Assembly (NCBI GenBank): GCA_900119285.1
Contig: FPIT01000006.1
Span: forward strand, 241,433-305,432
Direction of reading: 5' to 3'
From: Prevotellaceae bacterium HUN156
GTDB lineage: Bacteria > Bacteroidota > Bacteroidia > Bacteroidales > Bacteroidaceae
DNA: 64,000 bases
The notes beneath the pieces are model-generated. The model saw nothing but the letters and a program-made list of their open reading frames with translations, had not been told where the DNA came from and made no database searches. Shown here piece after piece: positions 54,057 to 63,457 of this stretch. Position numbers and translations under genes: made by a program. Within the stretch, counting starts at the first letter, position 1, and each line of letters starts with the position of its first letter.

Positions 54057-55604
54057 TCAACCAAGTGTCTCGATAGCGCGCTTCATGCGCTTCAAGGTCT
54101 CTTCCTTACCAAGGAATGCAGAAATGTCGAACATGCCAGGACCCTTGCCTTCACCGACCAGAGTCAGTCGCCAAGCATTCATGATGTTACCCAGCTTATA
54201 CTCCTTCTGCTCTATCCATGCATGGACTATCTTCTCCTGATTCTCCAACGAGAAGTCATCGATGTCTTCCAACACGCCCATCAGCTCAGTAAGCTGAGCA
54301 GCAGAACCCACTCCTTCGGAGGGGTCAGAACCATCAACTTTTTTCCAACGCTTCTTTGCCGTTTTCTCGTCGTACTCTGTTGGAGCAACGAAGAAGAAAG
54401 AACAGAGAGGCCACAACTCATGAACGAATGACACGCGGTCTTTCATCATGCGGGTTACCTCCAAGATACGCTCAGAAGTCTCATTGGGACAATGCTCCTT
54501 AACGATTGGCTCGAACAAAGCAGCAATCTCCTCGTTAGACTTCTTCAAGATATATTCGTGGTTGAACCAAATAGCCTTCTCATAGGCAAACTTGGCACCA
54601 GCCTTTGAACACTTTGAAATATCGAACAGAGGAACTAACTCATCGAGGGTAAACAACTCCTGCTCTGTTCCAGGGTTCCATCCCAATAGAGCGAGGAAGT
54701 TGATAACAGCCTCGGGGAAGTAACCATCCTCACGATAGCCACGAGAAGTCTCTCCACTCTTTGGATCTTTCCACAACAATGGGAATACAGGGAAGCCCAA
54801 ACGATCACCATCGCGCTTAGAAAGCTTACCCTTACCATCAGGTTTCAGCAACAAAGGCAGGTGGGCAAACTGTGGCATGGTATCCTCCCAACCAAAGGCA
54901 CGATACAACATCACGTGCAATGGAGCAGAAGGCAACCATTCCTCACCACGAATCACATGAGAGATTTCCATCAAGTGGTCATCTACAATGTTTGCCAAGT
55001 GATAGGTGGGCAGTTCATCAGCACTCTTATAAAGCACCTTATCATCACAGATATCACTCTTGACGCGAACCTCACCGCGAATCAAGTCATTAACCAGAAT
55101 TTCCTGACCAGCCTCAACCTTGAAGCGAACAACATACTGCTTACCTTCGGCAATCAGCGCATCCACCTCTTCTTTCGACATCGTCAGCGAGTTGCGCATC
55201 TGATTGCGGGTATGGCAGTCATACTGGAAATTCTGAATCTCAGCACGCTTCTGTTCCAGTTCCTCTGGTGTATCAAAAGCAATATATGCTTTATCAGCAT
55301 CCAATAACTGCTTGACATATTTCTTGTAGATGTCACGGCGCTCACTCTGACGATAAGGACCTTTGTCTCCGCCAAATGATACGCCTTCATCAAACTTGAT
55401 GCCAAGCCACTTAAAAGATTCGATAATATATTCTTCAGCACCAGGCACAAAACGGTTAGAATCAGTATCCTCAATACGGAATACCAGGTCGCCGCCATGC
55501 TGCTTGGCAAACAGATAATTATACAATGCTGTACGCACTCCGCCGATGTGCAAAGCCCCCGTGGGGCTAGGTGCAAAACGCACTCTTACTCTTCTTTCTG
55601 ACAT
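54057..55604 (-). CDS. gltX: Glutamate-tRNA ligase
   Basis: A 515-residue class I synthetase charging tRNA-Glu. The HIGH motif is [20 protein letters not shown] and the KMSKS motif [14 protein letters not shown]. The Zn-less catalytic domain and helical anticodon-binding C-terminus ([20 protein letters not shown]) are in order; length is normal for Bacteroidota. It is transcribed away from pgpH from a TACTTTTGC element at 55635-55643. Confidence 0.96.
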   Translation of the reverse strand: MSERRVRVRFAPSPTGALHIGGVRTALYNYLFAKQHGGDLVFRIEDTDSNRFVPGAEEYIIESFKWLGIKFDEGVSFGGDKGPYRQSERRDIYKKYVKQLLDADKAYIAFDTPEELEQKRAEIQNFQYDCHTRNQMRNSLTMSKEEVDALIAEGKQYVVRFKVEAGQEILVNDLIRGEVRVKSDICDDKVLYKSADELPTYHLANIVDDHLMEISHVIRGEEWLPSAPLHVMLYRAFGWEDTMPQFAHLPLLLKPDGKGKLSKRDGDRLGFPVFPLLWKDPKSGETSRGYREDGYFPEAVINFLALLGWNPGTEQELFTLDELVPLFDISKCSKAGAKFAYEKAIWFNHEYILKKSNEEIAALFEPIVKEHCPNETSERILEVTRMMKDRVSFVHELWPLCSFFFVAPTEYDEKTAKKRWKKVDGSDPSEGVGSAAQLTELMGVLEDIDDFSLENQEKIVHAWIEQKEYKLGNIMNAWRLTLVGEGKGPGMFDISAFLGKEETLKRMKRAIETLG

Positions 55605-55634
55605 ATATTAATGGATATTTCTTACTATTTTTGT

Positions 55635-55643
55635 GCAAAAGTA
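55635..55643 (-). promoter_or_regulatory. -7 element of gltX promoter
   Basis: TACTTTTGC on the minus strand, about 30 bases before gltX; back-to-back with the pgpH promoter. Confidence 0.5.
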
Positions 55644-55652
55644 CTCATTTTT

Positions 55653-55685
55653 TTTGAGAATATGCGCATTTTTTTGTATTTTCGC
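55653..55685 (+). promoter_or_regulatory. Promoter of pgpH
   Basis: TTTG (55653-55656), 20 bases, TATTTTCGC (55677-55685); one mismatch in the -7 element. Confidence 0.55.
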
Positions 55686-55707
55686 ACTGTAAAAGCAAAT
55701 ATATCGT

Positions 55708-57744
55708 ATGAAAGAACTTAAATGGCGTGATATTCTCACCCGTACATTCCTTGTTATCGTCACTACAATGATCATCGTCTGGTCGATGCCACACGATAGT
55801 CGTAGCTACTTTCATGTAGAGCAGGGAAAGCCTTGGAAATACTCTGAGTTTACGGCTCCATTCGACTTTCCTATCTACAAATCGGATGCAGCTATCCGTG
55901 AGGAACGCGACAGTGCCTTGCGCCAATATGAACCTTACTACAAGTATAATAAAGAAGTAGAGGTGCAGATGGTGCAGAAGTTTAATAGCGACTACGCTGA
56001 CGGCATTCCCGACCTACCCCCACATTTCATGACCATTATCTCCAATCGTCTGCAAAGTCTCTACCAGCAAGGAATCATTGACCAGAAGGACTATACAGAC
56101 CTGTTGCGCGACACAACCAACATGATACGTATCGTCAATGAGAAGGAAGCCAGCAGCGTATCTGTCATGGAGGTATATTCACCCAAGTTGGCATACGAAC
56201 AACTCTTTCAAGACGAGAAATTGGCTCCTCAGCGCACAATCCTTCAGAAGTGTAACCTCAACGAATATATTACCCCAAACCTCATCTACGACAAAGAGCG
56301 CAGTGAGTCAAGCAAGAACGACCTGCTGTCAGGCATTGCCTTGGCAAGTGGCGTTGTACAAAAAGGACAAAAGATTGTTGACCGAGGAGAAATTGTAACG
56401 GAGAAGACGTATCGCATTATCGAGTCATTTAAGAAAGAAAACGAGTTGCGCAATGAGGATGTAAAACACAACCATCTCTCTCTCTTCGGGCAGATTCTCT
56501 ACGTCTTTATATTTATGTTGAGTTTTACCATCTTCTTAAGTCTCTATCGAAAAGACTACTTCGAAAAACTGCGTAGTACGACGATGCTTTATGCGCTGAT
56601 TATCATCTTTGCAGTACTGACTGCACTTTTCATGCGCAACACATTCGTCCACGTCTATATCCTGCCCTATGCGATGGTGCCCATCTTTATCCGTGTGTTC
56701 ATGGATTCGCGAACAGCCTTTATGACGCACATCACGATGGTACTTATCTGCGCCGTCATGCTACAACACCCGTTTGAGTTTATTGCCACTGAAACTGTAG
56801 CAGGTTTGGTGGCTATCAGTAGCTTGCGTGAACTTTCACAGCGCTCACAACTCTTTAAGACTGCTATCTTTGTCACCATTTCCAGTATTGCGGTAAATAT
56901 GGCTTTCGACTGGATGCATGCTGATGCCTTGACGCAGATTGACTACAGTTACTACAACTATCTGATAGCAAACGGCATTGCTCTACTCTTCGCCTATCCA
57001 CTGCTTTATCTCATCGAGAAGGCTTTTGGATTTACCAGTGACATCACGCTGATTGAACTCTCTAACACTAATAATGAGTTATTGCGTCGCATGAGTGAAG
57101 TAGCACCAGGCACCTTCAACCACTCCATACAGGTAGCTAATCTGGCAGGCGAGATTGCCAACAAGATTGGTGCTAAAGCACAATTAGTGCGTACAGGTGC
57201 ACTCTATCATGACATCGGTAAGCTGGCTAATCCTATCTATTTTACAGAAAACCAGTCAGGTATTAACCCACATGAGACGTTAACAGATATAGAGTCGGCA
57301 CAGATTATCATCAGCCATGTAACAGAAGGTTTGAAGATGGCCGACAAATACGACTTACCTAAGGTAATTCGCTACTTTATCTCTACCCACCATGGACAGG
57401 GCAAGGCAAAGTATTTCTATGTACACTATCACAACGAGCATCCCGATGAGCCCGTTGATGACTTGCTATTCACCTATCCTGGTCCTAATCCGTTTACCCG
57501 TGAGCAAGCCTGCCTGATGATGGCAGATACGGTAGAAGCAGCTTCACGCTCACTACCTGACTACACAGAACAGTCTATCCGCGAACTTGTTGAACGAATG
57601 ATTGACGGACAAGTAGCTGATGGCTATTTCCGTGAGTGCCCTATCACATTCCGCGATATCCAGTATGCGAAGACTGTACTTATCGAGAAGTTGAAGACGA
57701 TGTATCATACCCGTATCAGCTATCCTTCAGAAAAGAAGAACTGA
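55708..57744 (+). CDS. pgpH: PgpH-type 7TM-HD domain phosphodiesterase (c-di-AMP hydrolase-like)
   Basis: A 678-residue membrane protein with an N-terminal helix, an extracytoplasmic 7TMR-HDED region (residues ~40-270), a seven-helix membrane domain (~270-450) and a cytosolic HD domain. The metal-binding HD residues are visible in FNHSIQVANLAGEIANKIGA, GALYHDIGKLANPIYFTENQ, IIISHVTEGLKMADKYDLPK and YFISTHHGQGKAKYFY. In Firmicutes this architecture degrades c-di-AMP; the same role is likely but not shown here. Single gene with its own promoter and terminator. Confidence 0.88.
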   Translation: MKELKWRDILTRTFLVIVTTMIIVWSMPHDSRSYFHVEQGKPWKYSEFTAPFDFPIYKSDAAIREERDSALRQYEPYYKYNKEVEVQMVQKFNSDYADGIPDLPPHFMTIISNRLQSLYQQGIIDQKDYTDLLRDTTNMIRIVNEKEASSVSVMEVYSPKLAYEQLFQDEKLAPQRTILQKCNLNEYITPNLIYDKERSESSKNDLLSGIALASGVVQKGQKIVDRGEIVTEKTYRIIESFKKENELRNEDVKHNHLSLFGQILYVFIFMLSFTIFLSLYRKDYFEKLRSTTMLYALIIIFAVLTALFMRNTFVHVYILPYAMVPIFIRVFMDSRTAFMTHITMVLICAVMLQHPFEFIATETVAGLVAISSLRELSQRSQLFKTAIFVTISSIAVNMAFDWMHADALTQIDYSYYNYLIANGIALLFAYPLLYLIEKAFGFTSDITLIELSNTNNELLRRMSEVAPGTFNHSIQVANLAGEIANKIGAKAQLVRTGALYHDIGKLANPIYFTENQSGINPHETLTDIESAQIIISHVTEGLKMADKYDLPKVIRYFISTHHGQGKAKYFYVHYHNEHPDEPVDDLLFTYPGPNPFTREQACLMMADTVEAASRSLPDYTEQSIRELVERMIDGQVADGYFRECPITFRDIQYAKTVLIEKLKTMYHTRISYPSEKKN

Positions 57745-57783
57745 TTATTGGCTAAAAGAAGAACAAAATATTTCACTTTTTGC

Positions 57784-57825
57784 TGCACACTTTGGCACAT
57801 TTGTGCATAAAGTGTGCACTTTTTA
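57784..57825 (+). terminator. Terminator of pgpH
   Basis: TGCACACTTT (57784-57793) pairs with AAAGTGTGCA (57809-57818), with an inner GCACA/TGTGC; CTTTTTAG follows. Confidence 0.7.
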
Positions 57826-57853
57826 GTTAATAAGCCTTAAAAACAACTGCACT

Positions 57854-57888
57854 TTTGCAGCAGTTTTGTGCAATACGCTTACCTTTGC
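57854..57888 (+). promoter_or_regulatory. Promoter of FadL-like gene
   Basis: TTTG (57854-57857), 22 bases, TACCTTTGC (57880-57888), 33 bases before the start. Confidence 0.55.
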
Positions 57889-57920
57889 AGCCGTTTTAAG
57901 CAAATTTTAATTAAAAAACA

Positions 57921-59474
57921 ATGAAGAAGATTGTATTATCGTTGATAGTTTTCACGATGACATCGGTGAGCGCCCTCGCTGGCGGTATCCTCACCAACAC
58001 AAACCAGAGTGTTTTATTTTTGAAGAATCCTGCCCGCGATGCTGCTATCGGCCTCGACGGTGTATATTCTAACCCTGCAGGTGTAGCATTCATGCCCGAA
58101 GGTTTTCATGTAGCCTTCAACTGGCAGTATGCCCACCAGACACGTACTATTACCTCTACCAATCCCGTATTTGCATTGGGCAAAAACAACAATGGTAACG
58201 TAAAGGAATTCCAGGGTGTAGCCGATGCTCCTATTATTCCTTCTCTGCAGGCTGCCTATAATAAGGGCGACTGGAGCATTCAGTTCAACTTCTCTGTACC
58301 TGGTGGCGGTGGTTCTTGTGAGTTTGGCGATGGTCTAGGTTCTTTCGAGAGCGTTGTCGGTAACATCGCCAACCAACTGAGAGGTCTCGATCAACTCGCT
58401 ACAGCATTAGGCATGGAGGCACCTGGAGTAAGCGGTTACGATATGAATGGTTATATGAAGGGCCGTCAGTACTACTATGGCATTCAATTGGGTGCAGCCT
58501 ACAAGGTTAATAAGAACCTCTCAGTTTATGGTGGTCTGCGTCTGCTCTATGGCGATGCTACCTATAAAGCAAAGATTAGCAACATTCTTGTAAAGACAGC
58601 TGGTGGTTATGTTGAGTTTGGCGACTTCATGCAGAATGCCAACCAACTTGTAGAAGGCGGATTACAAACAGTAAACGCAGGATTAGCACAAGTAAATGCT
58701 GACATTGCTCAGTGTCAGAATGCTGGCGCTGCCGTTCCAGAAAAGCTTTTGGCAAAGCAGGCTCAGTTGACTGCTACTCAGGCCCAGTTAGAAGGCACCA
58801 AAGGTAATATGGCTACTCTTGCTAAATATTCAGAAGGTGTAAACCTGCTCTGTAATCAGGACGGTATGGGTATTGCTCCTATCATTGGTGTTGACTGGAA
58901 GTATAAGAACTTCAACTTCGCTGCAAAGTATGAGTTCAAGACTCAGATTCGCATGAAGAACGAGTCAAGCGTTATCAAGGCCAGCGAGATTCCTGCTGTT
59001 AACAAGTATAAGGACGGCGAGAAGGTTAACGAAGACGCTCCTGCTCTGCTGACTATCGGTGCACAGTGGAAGCCTATCAATGAGGTAAGTCTTAACCTTG
59101 GTTGGCATCATTACTTCGACAAGCAGTGCAACTGGTATAACGAGGCGCAGGATTTGTTGAAGCACGATTCTAATGAATATCTGGCAGGTGTTGAATGGGA
59201 TGTCACTGACAAGCTGAACGTATCTTGCGGTGGACAGCTCACTCGCTACGGACTCTCTGATGAGTACATGAACGATATGTCATTCGTTGTCAACAGCTAT
59301 AGCCTCGGTTTTGGTTTCAGCTACAAGGTTAAGGAGAACATTACTCTCTCAGCTGCTTACTTCCAGACTATGTATGACAACTACTATCGCGAGAACTATC
59401 CTACAGTAGGCGTAAGCGACACCTTTACTCGTACTAACCGTGTATTGGGTGCCAGCTGTCAGATTGATTTCTAA
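57921..59474 (+). CDS. FadL/OmpP1-family outer-membrane transporter
   Basis: A 517-residue beta-barrel of the FadL family, which lets hydrophobic compounds such as fatty acids cross the outer membrane. Signal peptide MKKIVLSLIVFTMTSVSALA. The mature N-terminus GGILTNTNQSVLFLKNPARD followed by AAIGLDGVYSNPAGVAFM matches the FadL hatch/NPA motif, and alternating strands run to RVLGASCQIDF. An inserted segment around residues 235-305 (LQTVNAGLAQVNADIAQCQN, KLLAKQAQLTATQAQLEG) is predicted coiled coil and is not usual in the family. Ligand unknown. Confidence 0.85.
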   Translation: MKKIVLSLIVFTMTSVSALAGGILTNTNQSVLFLKNPARDAAIGLDGVYSNPAGVAFMPEGFHVAFNWQYAHQTRTITSTNPVFALGKNNNGNVKEFQGVADAPIIPSLQAAYNKGDWSIQFNFSVPGGGGSCEFGDGLGSFESVVGNIANQLRGLDQLATALGMEAPGVSGYDMNGYMKGRQYYYGIQLGAAYKVNKNLSVYGGLRLLYGDATYKAKISNILVKTAGGYVEFGDFMQNANQLVEGGLQTVNAGLAQVNADIAQCQNAGAAVPEKLLAKQAQLTATQAQLEGTKGNMATLAKYSEGVNLLCNQDGMGIAPIIGVDWKYKNFNFAAKYEFKTQIRMKNESSVIKASEIPAVNKYKDGEKVNEDAPALLTIGAQWKPINEVSLNLGWHHYFDKQCNWYNEAQDLLKHDSNEYLAGVEWDVTDKLNVSCGGQLTRYGLSDEYMNDMSFVVNSYSLGFGFSYKVKENITLSAAYFQTMYDNYYRENYPTVGVSDTFTRTNRVLGASCQIDF

Positions 59475-59498
59475 TACAAGAGACATATTATATAATAT

Positions 59499-59538
59499 AT
59501 AGTGGAGTTGCCATAAGGTAGCTCCACTATTATTTTTT
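59499..59538 (+). terminator. Terminator of FadL-like gene
   Basis: ATAGTGGAG (59499-59507) pairs with CTCCACTAT (59522-59530), inner TTGCC/GGTAG extends the stem; TATTTTTT follows. Confidence 0.85.
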
Positions 59539-59566
59539 CCTAGAGAAGAAAAAGTTTGTAAAACAT

Positions 59567-59598
59567 TTTGTCGATTCATTATTATACATTATCTTTGC
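59567..59598 (+). promoter_or_regulatory. Promoter of gene at 59641
   Basis: TTTG (59567-59570), 19 bases, TATCTTTGC (59590-59598). Confidence 0.75.
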
Positions 59599-59640
59599 AT
59601 CATTAAACGTAAAACTAAAAATAATAACACACAATCTATC

Positions 59641-60858
59641 ATGAAGAAAAGACTATTAAAGTGTACAGCCTTGACCTTGTTGATCATGCTGCCCTCTATG
59701 CTGTATGCCCAATTAAATCCTAAGCAGGGCTATGTTATCACTAATCAGAATGACACCATCTATGGTACGATAGACTATCTATCGGACACGAAGTGTGCCA
59801 ACGAATGTCATTTCCAAGCTAATGGGGAGACCGATTACAAAGTGTATCTGCCTGGTGAAATCAGTGCATATCGCTTTGCCGACGATGGTGTATTCTATGT
59901 CACTAAGACTTTTGAGGTTGAAGGCAACACGGAAACATTCTTTGCCGAATACCTGTTGCAAGGTGGCGTAAGCCTATTTCACCACAAGAGAGCAGGCATA
60001 GACTATTATTTCTTTACTGATGAAGAGGGCAAAGTTGCCTCTGTCAAAAACATTGGAAGCTTGTTGGAGTACTCAAGTCGAAGCAACACGAATGCAGCAA
60101 AACGAGCTGTACTAAGAGAAGTGAGTCAAATGTTTGCTAACAGCGACAAGGCTCAACATGACTTATGGGTAAAAGACATCAACACTAAGAACCTCACACA
60201 GATAACTCGTGACTATGACATGGAGTATTGTACGTCTGCTGGAGATTGTGTCACATTCCGTCATAATGAGAAAGCTGCGCGTAGCATTACTACAAAGTTA
60301 CGTTTCCAAGCAGGAATCGGAATGGGTAGCAACAAGTTAGAGCCAACCAACTATGCACTCGAACTTCGTTCTGGTTCTCTAACCATGAATGGAATTGTGC
60401 CACAGATAGGAGTGGGATTAGACTTCTTATTTCCACGTTCCAACAAACATTGGTCAGTACAAGCATTAGCCCTTCTTAGTAAATGGAACTTGTCGGAGGA
60501 TTACAAAAAATATAAATTAGATAACAGATATTGTACGGGCAAACTGAAATATCTAGATATAGAGGGGCAAATAGGAGCAGCTTACAGCTTTATGCCCGAA
60601 TCAAAATTCTCTCCCATTTTGCGTGGAGGACTTTCATTTGATCATCCTATATCCCTGTCTTCAGAAAGACTTAGAGCTTTCAAATACATTGACGAGAATT
60701 GGACAAGTCAACGTTTCTATGGTTACTACGTAGGAGCTGGTATTGATATCGCTGTCCAAAAGCATGTTATCCGTTTGTCAGCTGACTACAGATGGGCGAA
60801 CTTACCCGGTGTGATTACCAAATCCTGCATCTCTATCAACGCAGGTATCAGACTCTAG
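59641..60858 (+). CDS. Secreted/outer-membrane protein of unknown function
   Basis: A 405-residue protein with signal peptide MKKRLLKCTALTLLIMLPSM followed by LYAQ. The first ~200 mature residues include GYVITNQNDTIYGTIDYLSD, a small beta-rich domain seen at the N-terminus of several Bacteroidota surface proteins. The last ~180 residues look like an eight-stranded outer-membrane barrel (FQAGIGMGSNK, VPQIGVGLDFLFPRSN, GAAYSFMPESKFSPILRGGL, YYVGAGIDIAV, ending NAGIRL). No specific function recognised. It converges with priA; the stops are 3 bases apart. Confidence 0.65.
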   Translation: MKKRLLKCTALTLLIMLPSMLYAQLNPKQGYVITNQNDTIYGTIDYLSDTKCANECHFQANGETDYKVYLPGEISAYRFADDGVFYVTKTFEVEGNTETFFAEYLLQGGVSLFHHKRAGIDYYFFTDEEGKVASVKNIGSLLEYSSRSNTNAAKRAVLREVSQMFANSDKAQHDLWVKDINTKNLTQITRDYDMEYCTSAGDCVTFRHNEKAARSITTKLRFQAGIGMGSNKLEPTNYALELRSGSLTMNGIVPQIGVGLDFLFPRSNKHWSVQALALLSKWNLSEDYKKYKLDNRYCTGKLKYLDIEGQIGAAYSFMPESKFSPILRGGLSFDHPISLSSERLRAFKYIDENWTSQRFYGYYVGAGIDIAVQKHVIRLSADYRWANLPGVITKSCISINAGIRL

Positions 60859-60861
60859 AAA

Positions 60862-63129
60862 TTACAGCGGATCTACATCGTAGTAGACCTGCAAGGTAGA
60901 ATAACGTTTGTCTGCGAGTATCTGTGATTGCGCAAGCAACAGATATTCGCGGACTTTTTTCATGTCGATACCCAACTCTAGCTTGAGCACGAGCTTGCGG
61001 ATATTCTGTGACTTTACTTTTGCCACAGCTGGTTTATCGGGACCAAGAACACGGTCAGAAAACCATTGACGCAGACGTGAGCCTAGTTCTATCGCTGCCG
61101 TATTCACCGTACTATCCTGACGATGACGCAAGAAAACGTATATCAGGCGATAGTAAGGAGGATAGCGGAAGGCTTGGCGCTCAGCAATCAAGTCTTTATA
61201 TAGTGCAATATAATCATTGCGTACCACCTGATGAATCACGGGCAGGTCCTTTTGTTTAGTCTGAAGGATTACCAGTCCACGCTTATTCTTTCGACCAGCA
61301 CGACCACTAACCTGTGCCATCATCATAAAGGCATGTTCGTAGGCTCGGAAGTCGGGATAGTTCAACATTCCATCAGCATTAATGATACCCACCACGCTAA
61401 CTTTATCGAAGTCCAGGCCCTTGCTAATCATCTGCGTACCTATTAATATATTGGTACGACCAGCAGAGAAGTCGCTGATGATGCGCTCATAGGCATTACG
61501 AGTGCGAGTAGTATCCAAATCCATTCGAGCTATGCGAGCTTCAGGGAATGCCTCGCGCACCTGTTCCTCAATCTTCTCCGTACCATAACCACGAGTACGC
61601 AAGTCGGTAGAACCACAGCAAGGACACTCCGTAGGCACTCGATAGGTGAAACCACAATAGTGACATGTCAACTGATTTAGCTGACGATGATAGGTCAGCG
61701 ACACATCACAGTGCTGACAGGTGGGCACCCATCCACACTGACGACACTCCACAACGGGAGCAAAGCCACGACGATTCTGGAACAAGATAACCTGTTCGCC
61801 ACGTTCCAAAGCCTCTCGCATGCGTGTCAACAACAATGGCGAGAAGGGGCCAATCATCATCTTTCTATGTTGCAAGTCGGCAGTATCCACCACTTGAATC
61901 TCGGGTAGTTCTATACCTTGATAGCGCTCCGTCAGCTCCACCAGTCCATATTTACCTGTCTTTGCGTTATGATAACTCTCCAAGGAAGGAGTAGCAGTGC
62001 CTAATAAGACATGAGGAGTGAGAGGTGCAGACTGGGCACCAAGCATTATCGCCGTATTCCTAGCATGATAGCGAGGAGCCGGGTCTTGCTGCTTGTAAGA
62101 TGTTTCATGCTCCTCATCAACGATAACAAGACCTAAACGCTGGAAGGGCAAGAATACGGCTGAACGGGCACCGAGAATGACATCGTAGGGATTAGCAGAC
62201 AACTGCTTCTGCCAAATCTCCACACGTTCTGCATCCGAATAGCGCGAATGATAGATGCCCAGGCGATCGCCAAAGACACGTTGTAGGCGCTGCATCATCT
62301 GTACCGTCAGCGCTATCTCAGGCATTAAGAACAGTACTTGCTCCTTACGCTCCAAAGCCTGCTGTATCAGATGAATATAAATCTCCGTCTTTCCACTCGA
62401 TGTTACACCATGCAACAGCGTTACACGCTTTTTCAGCATCGAGAGTTGTATCTTGTTGTATGCATCTTGCTGGGCTGCACTCAGGGGCTTTACCAACTCT
62501 GGGCGATAGGGGCCACCATGATTCAAGCGTCCCACTTCCACCTCATAGCATTCCAGCAACTGACGCTTTACCAGCTGATTCAGAGTAGCTGCAGAACCAC
62601 CGCTGACATTCATCAGTTCTTCGCGAGTCACCTCTTCGGGTTGAACACCATTTTCCATCTCGTCCCAATGCGACAGGGCAAGATATTCGGTAAACACATT
62701 CAACTGATTCTTAGCACGCGACAAGACATTGAGTGCAATATGCAATGCTGCCACATTGCGATACTGAGCAGTCAGTCGCACATAAGTTTCCGTCTTCGGA
62801 CGATAGCCCTCTTCCGCCTTCAAACCTGCAGGAAGAGCAGCTTTATATACATCGCCAATAGGAGAAAGATAGTAATCCGAAATCCACTGCCACAACCTCA
62901 ACTGTGACTCCATGACCACAGGCTCCTTATCCATCACCACCTGGATGACCTTCACCTCATAGCCCGTAGGCTTTTGATCATGCAATCGCATCACCACACC
63001 CACGTATGACTTTGAACGTCCGAAGGGTACCAGCACACGCATACCTACCCCTACACTCATCCCTTCTGGAACAGCGTAAGTAAATGTCCCATACAAGGGT
63101 ACGGGTAATATGATATCTGCGTACTGCAT
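60862..63129 (-). CDS. priA: Primosomal helicase PriA
   Basis: A 755-residue replication-restart helicase. N-terminal 3'-DNA-binding domain (YADIILPVPLYGTFTYAVPE); Walker A LLHGVTSSGKTEIYIHL; DEEH box LVIVDEEHETSYKQQDPAPR; zinc-binding cysteines CRQCGWVPTCQHCDVSLTYH and LTCHYCGFTYRVPTECPCCG; helicase motifs IGTQMISKGLDFDKVSVVGI and MAQVSGRAGRKNKRGLVI. I start at the ATG at 63129 (MQYADI) rather than a TTG six bases upstream. Length is normal. Confidence 0.95.
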   Translation of the reverse strand: MQYADIILPVPLYGTFTYAVPEGMSVGVGMRVLVPFGRSKSYVGVVMRLHDQKPTGYEVKVIQVVMDKEPVVMESQLRLWQWISDYYLSPIGDVYKAALPAGLKAEEGYRPKTETYVRLTAQYRNVAALHIALNVLSRAKNQLNVFTEYLALSHWDEMENGVQPEEVTREELMNVSGGSAATLNQLVKRQLLECYEVEVGRLNHGGPYRPELVKPLSAAQQDAYNKIQLSMLKKRVTLLHGVTSSGKTEIYIHLIQQALERKEQVLFLMPEIALTVQMMQRLQRVFGDRLGIYHSRYSDAERVEIWQKQLSANPYDVILGARSAVFLPFQRLGLVIVDEEHETSYKQQDPAPRYHARNTAIMLGAQSAPLTPHVLLGTATPSLESYHNAKTGKYGLVELTERYQGIELPEIQVVDTADLQHRKMMIGPFSPLLLTRMREALERGEQVILFQNRRGFAPVVECRQCGWVPTCQHCDVSLTYHRQLNQLTCHYCGFTYRVPTECPCCGSTDLRTRGYGTEKIEEQVREAFPEARIARMDLDTTRTRNAYERIISDFSAGRTNILIGTQMISKGLDFDKVSVVGIINADGMLNYPDFRAYEHAFMMMAQVSGRAGRKNKRGLVILQTKQKDLPVIHQVVRNDYIALYKDLIAERQAFRYPPYYRLIYVFLRHRQDSTVNTAAIELGSRLRQWFSDRVLGPDKPAVAKVKSQNIRKLVLKLELGIDMKKVREYLLLAQSQILADKRYSTLQVYYDVDPL

Positions 63130-63233
63130 TGGCAACGGCTTGTATTCTTGAAAATCTCCACAAAGTTAAAAAGAAATCTTGTAATTACCAAGTCTTCATA
63201 TCAAAAACATATAACCCTGCAGTCAGTAAACAA

Positions 63234-63365
63234 GCTTCTTACTTTCTGTCCATACATTGCGGACAACTTGTCCGGAGGTTGCGGACAGTGTGTCCGGTGC
63301 CTTGGGACAAAGTGTCCGGAGCCTCCGGACATCTTGTCCCAAGATTTCGGACAAATTCTGGGAAC
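63234..63365. repeat. 22-bp-period palindromic array (array E, six units)
   Basis: Units start at 63234, 63256, 63278, 63300, 63322 and 63344. Cores: GCGGACAACTTGTCCGG, GCGGACAGTGTGTCCGG, GGGACAAAGTGTCC, CCGGACATCTTGTCCC and TCGGACAAATTCTGGGA. Clearly homologous to units 5-8 of array B. It fills most of the 322-base gap between priA and the barrel gene; nothing else but a terminator is visible there. Confidence 0.85.
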
Positions 63366-63408
63366 TCTGTTAACGACTCTTAATTTCGTACTTTGAGATT
63401 GCAAGCAT

Positions 63409-63435
63409 AAAAAAACGGGCTCTGATTAGAGCCCG
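63409..63435 (-). terminator. Terminator of barrel protein gene
   Basis: On the minus strand CGGGCTCT-AATC-AGAGCCCG (63428-63435 and 63416-63423) followed by seven T, 23 bases after the stop at 63458. Confidence 0.85.
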
Positions 63436-63457
63436 CCTATATTTATTGATTGTCTAA

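Noticed and set aside
57784..57888. Possible sixth 22-bp palindromic array after pgpH
   Set aside because: Several palindromes are present (GTGCA/TGCAC, ACTGC/GCAGT) but I could not fit a constant 22-base phase; the terminator and promoter explain most of it.
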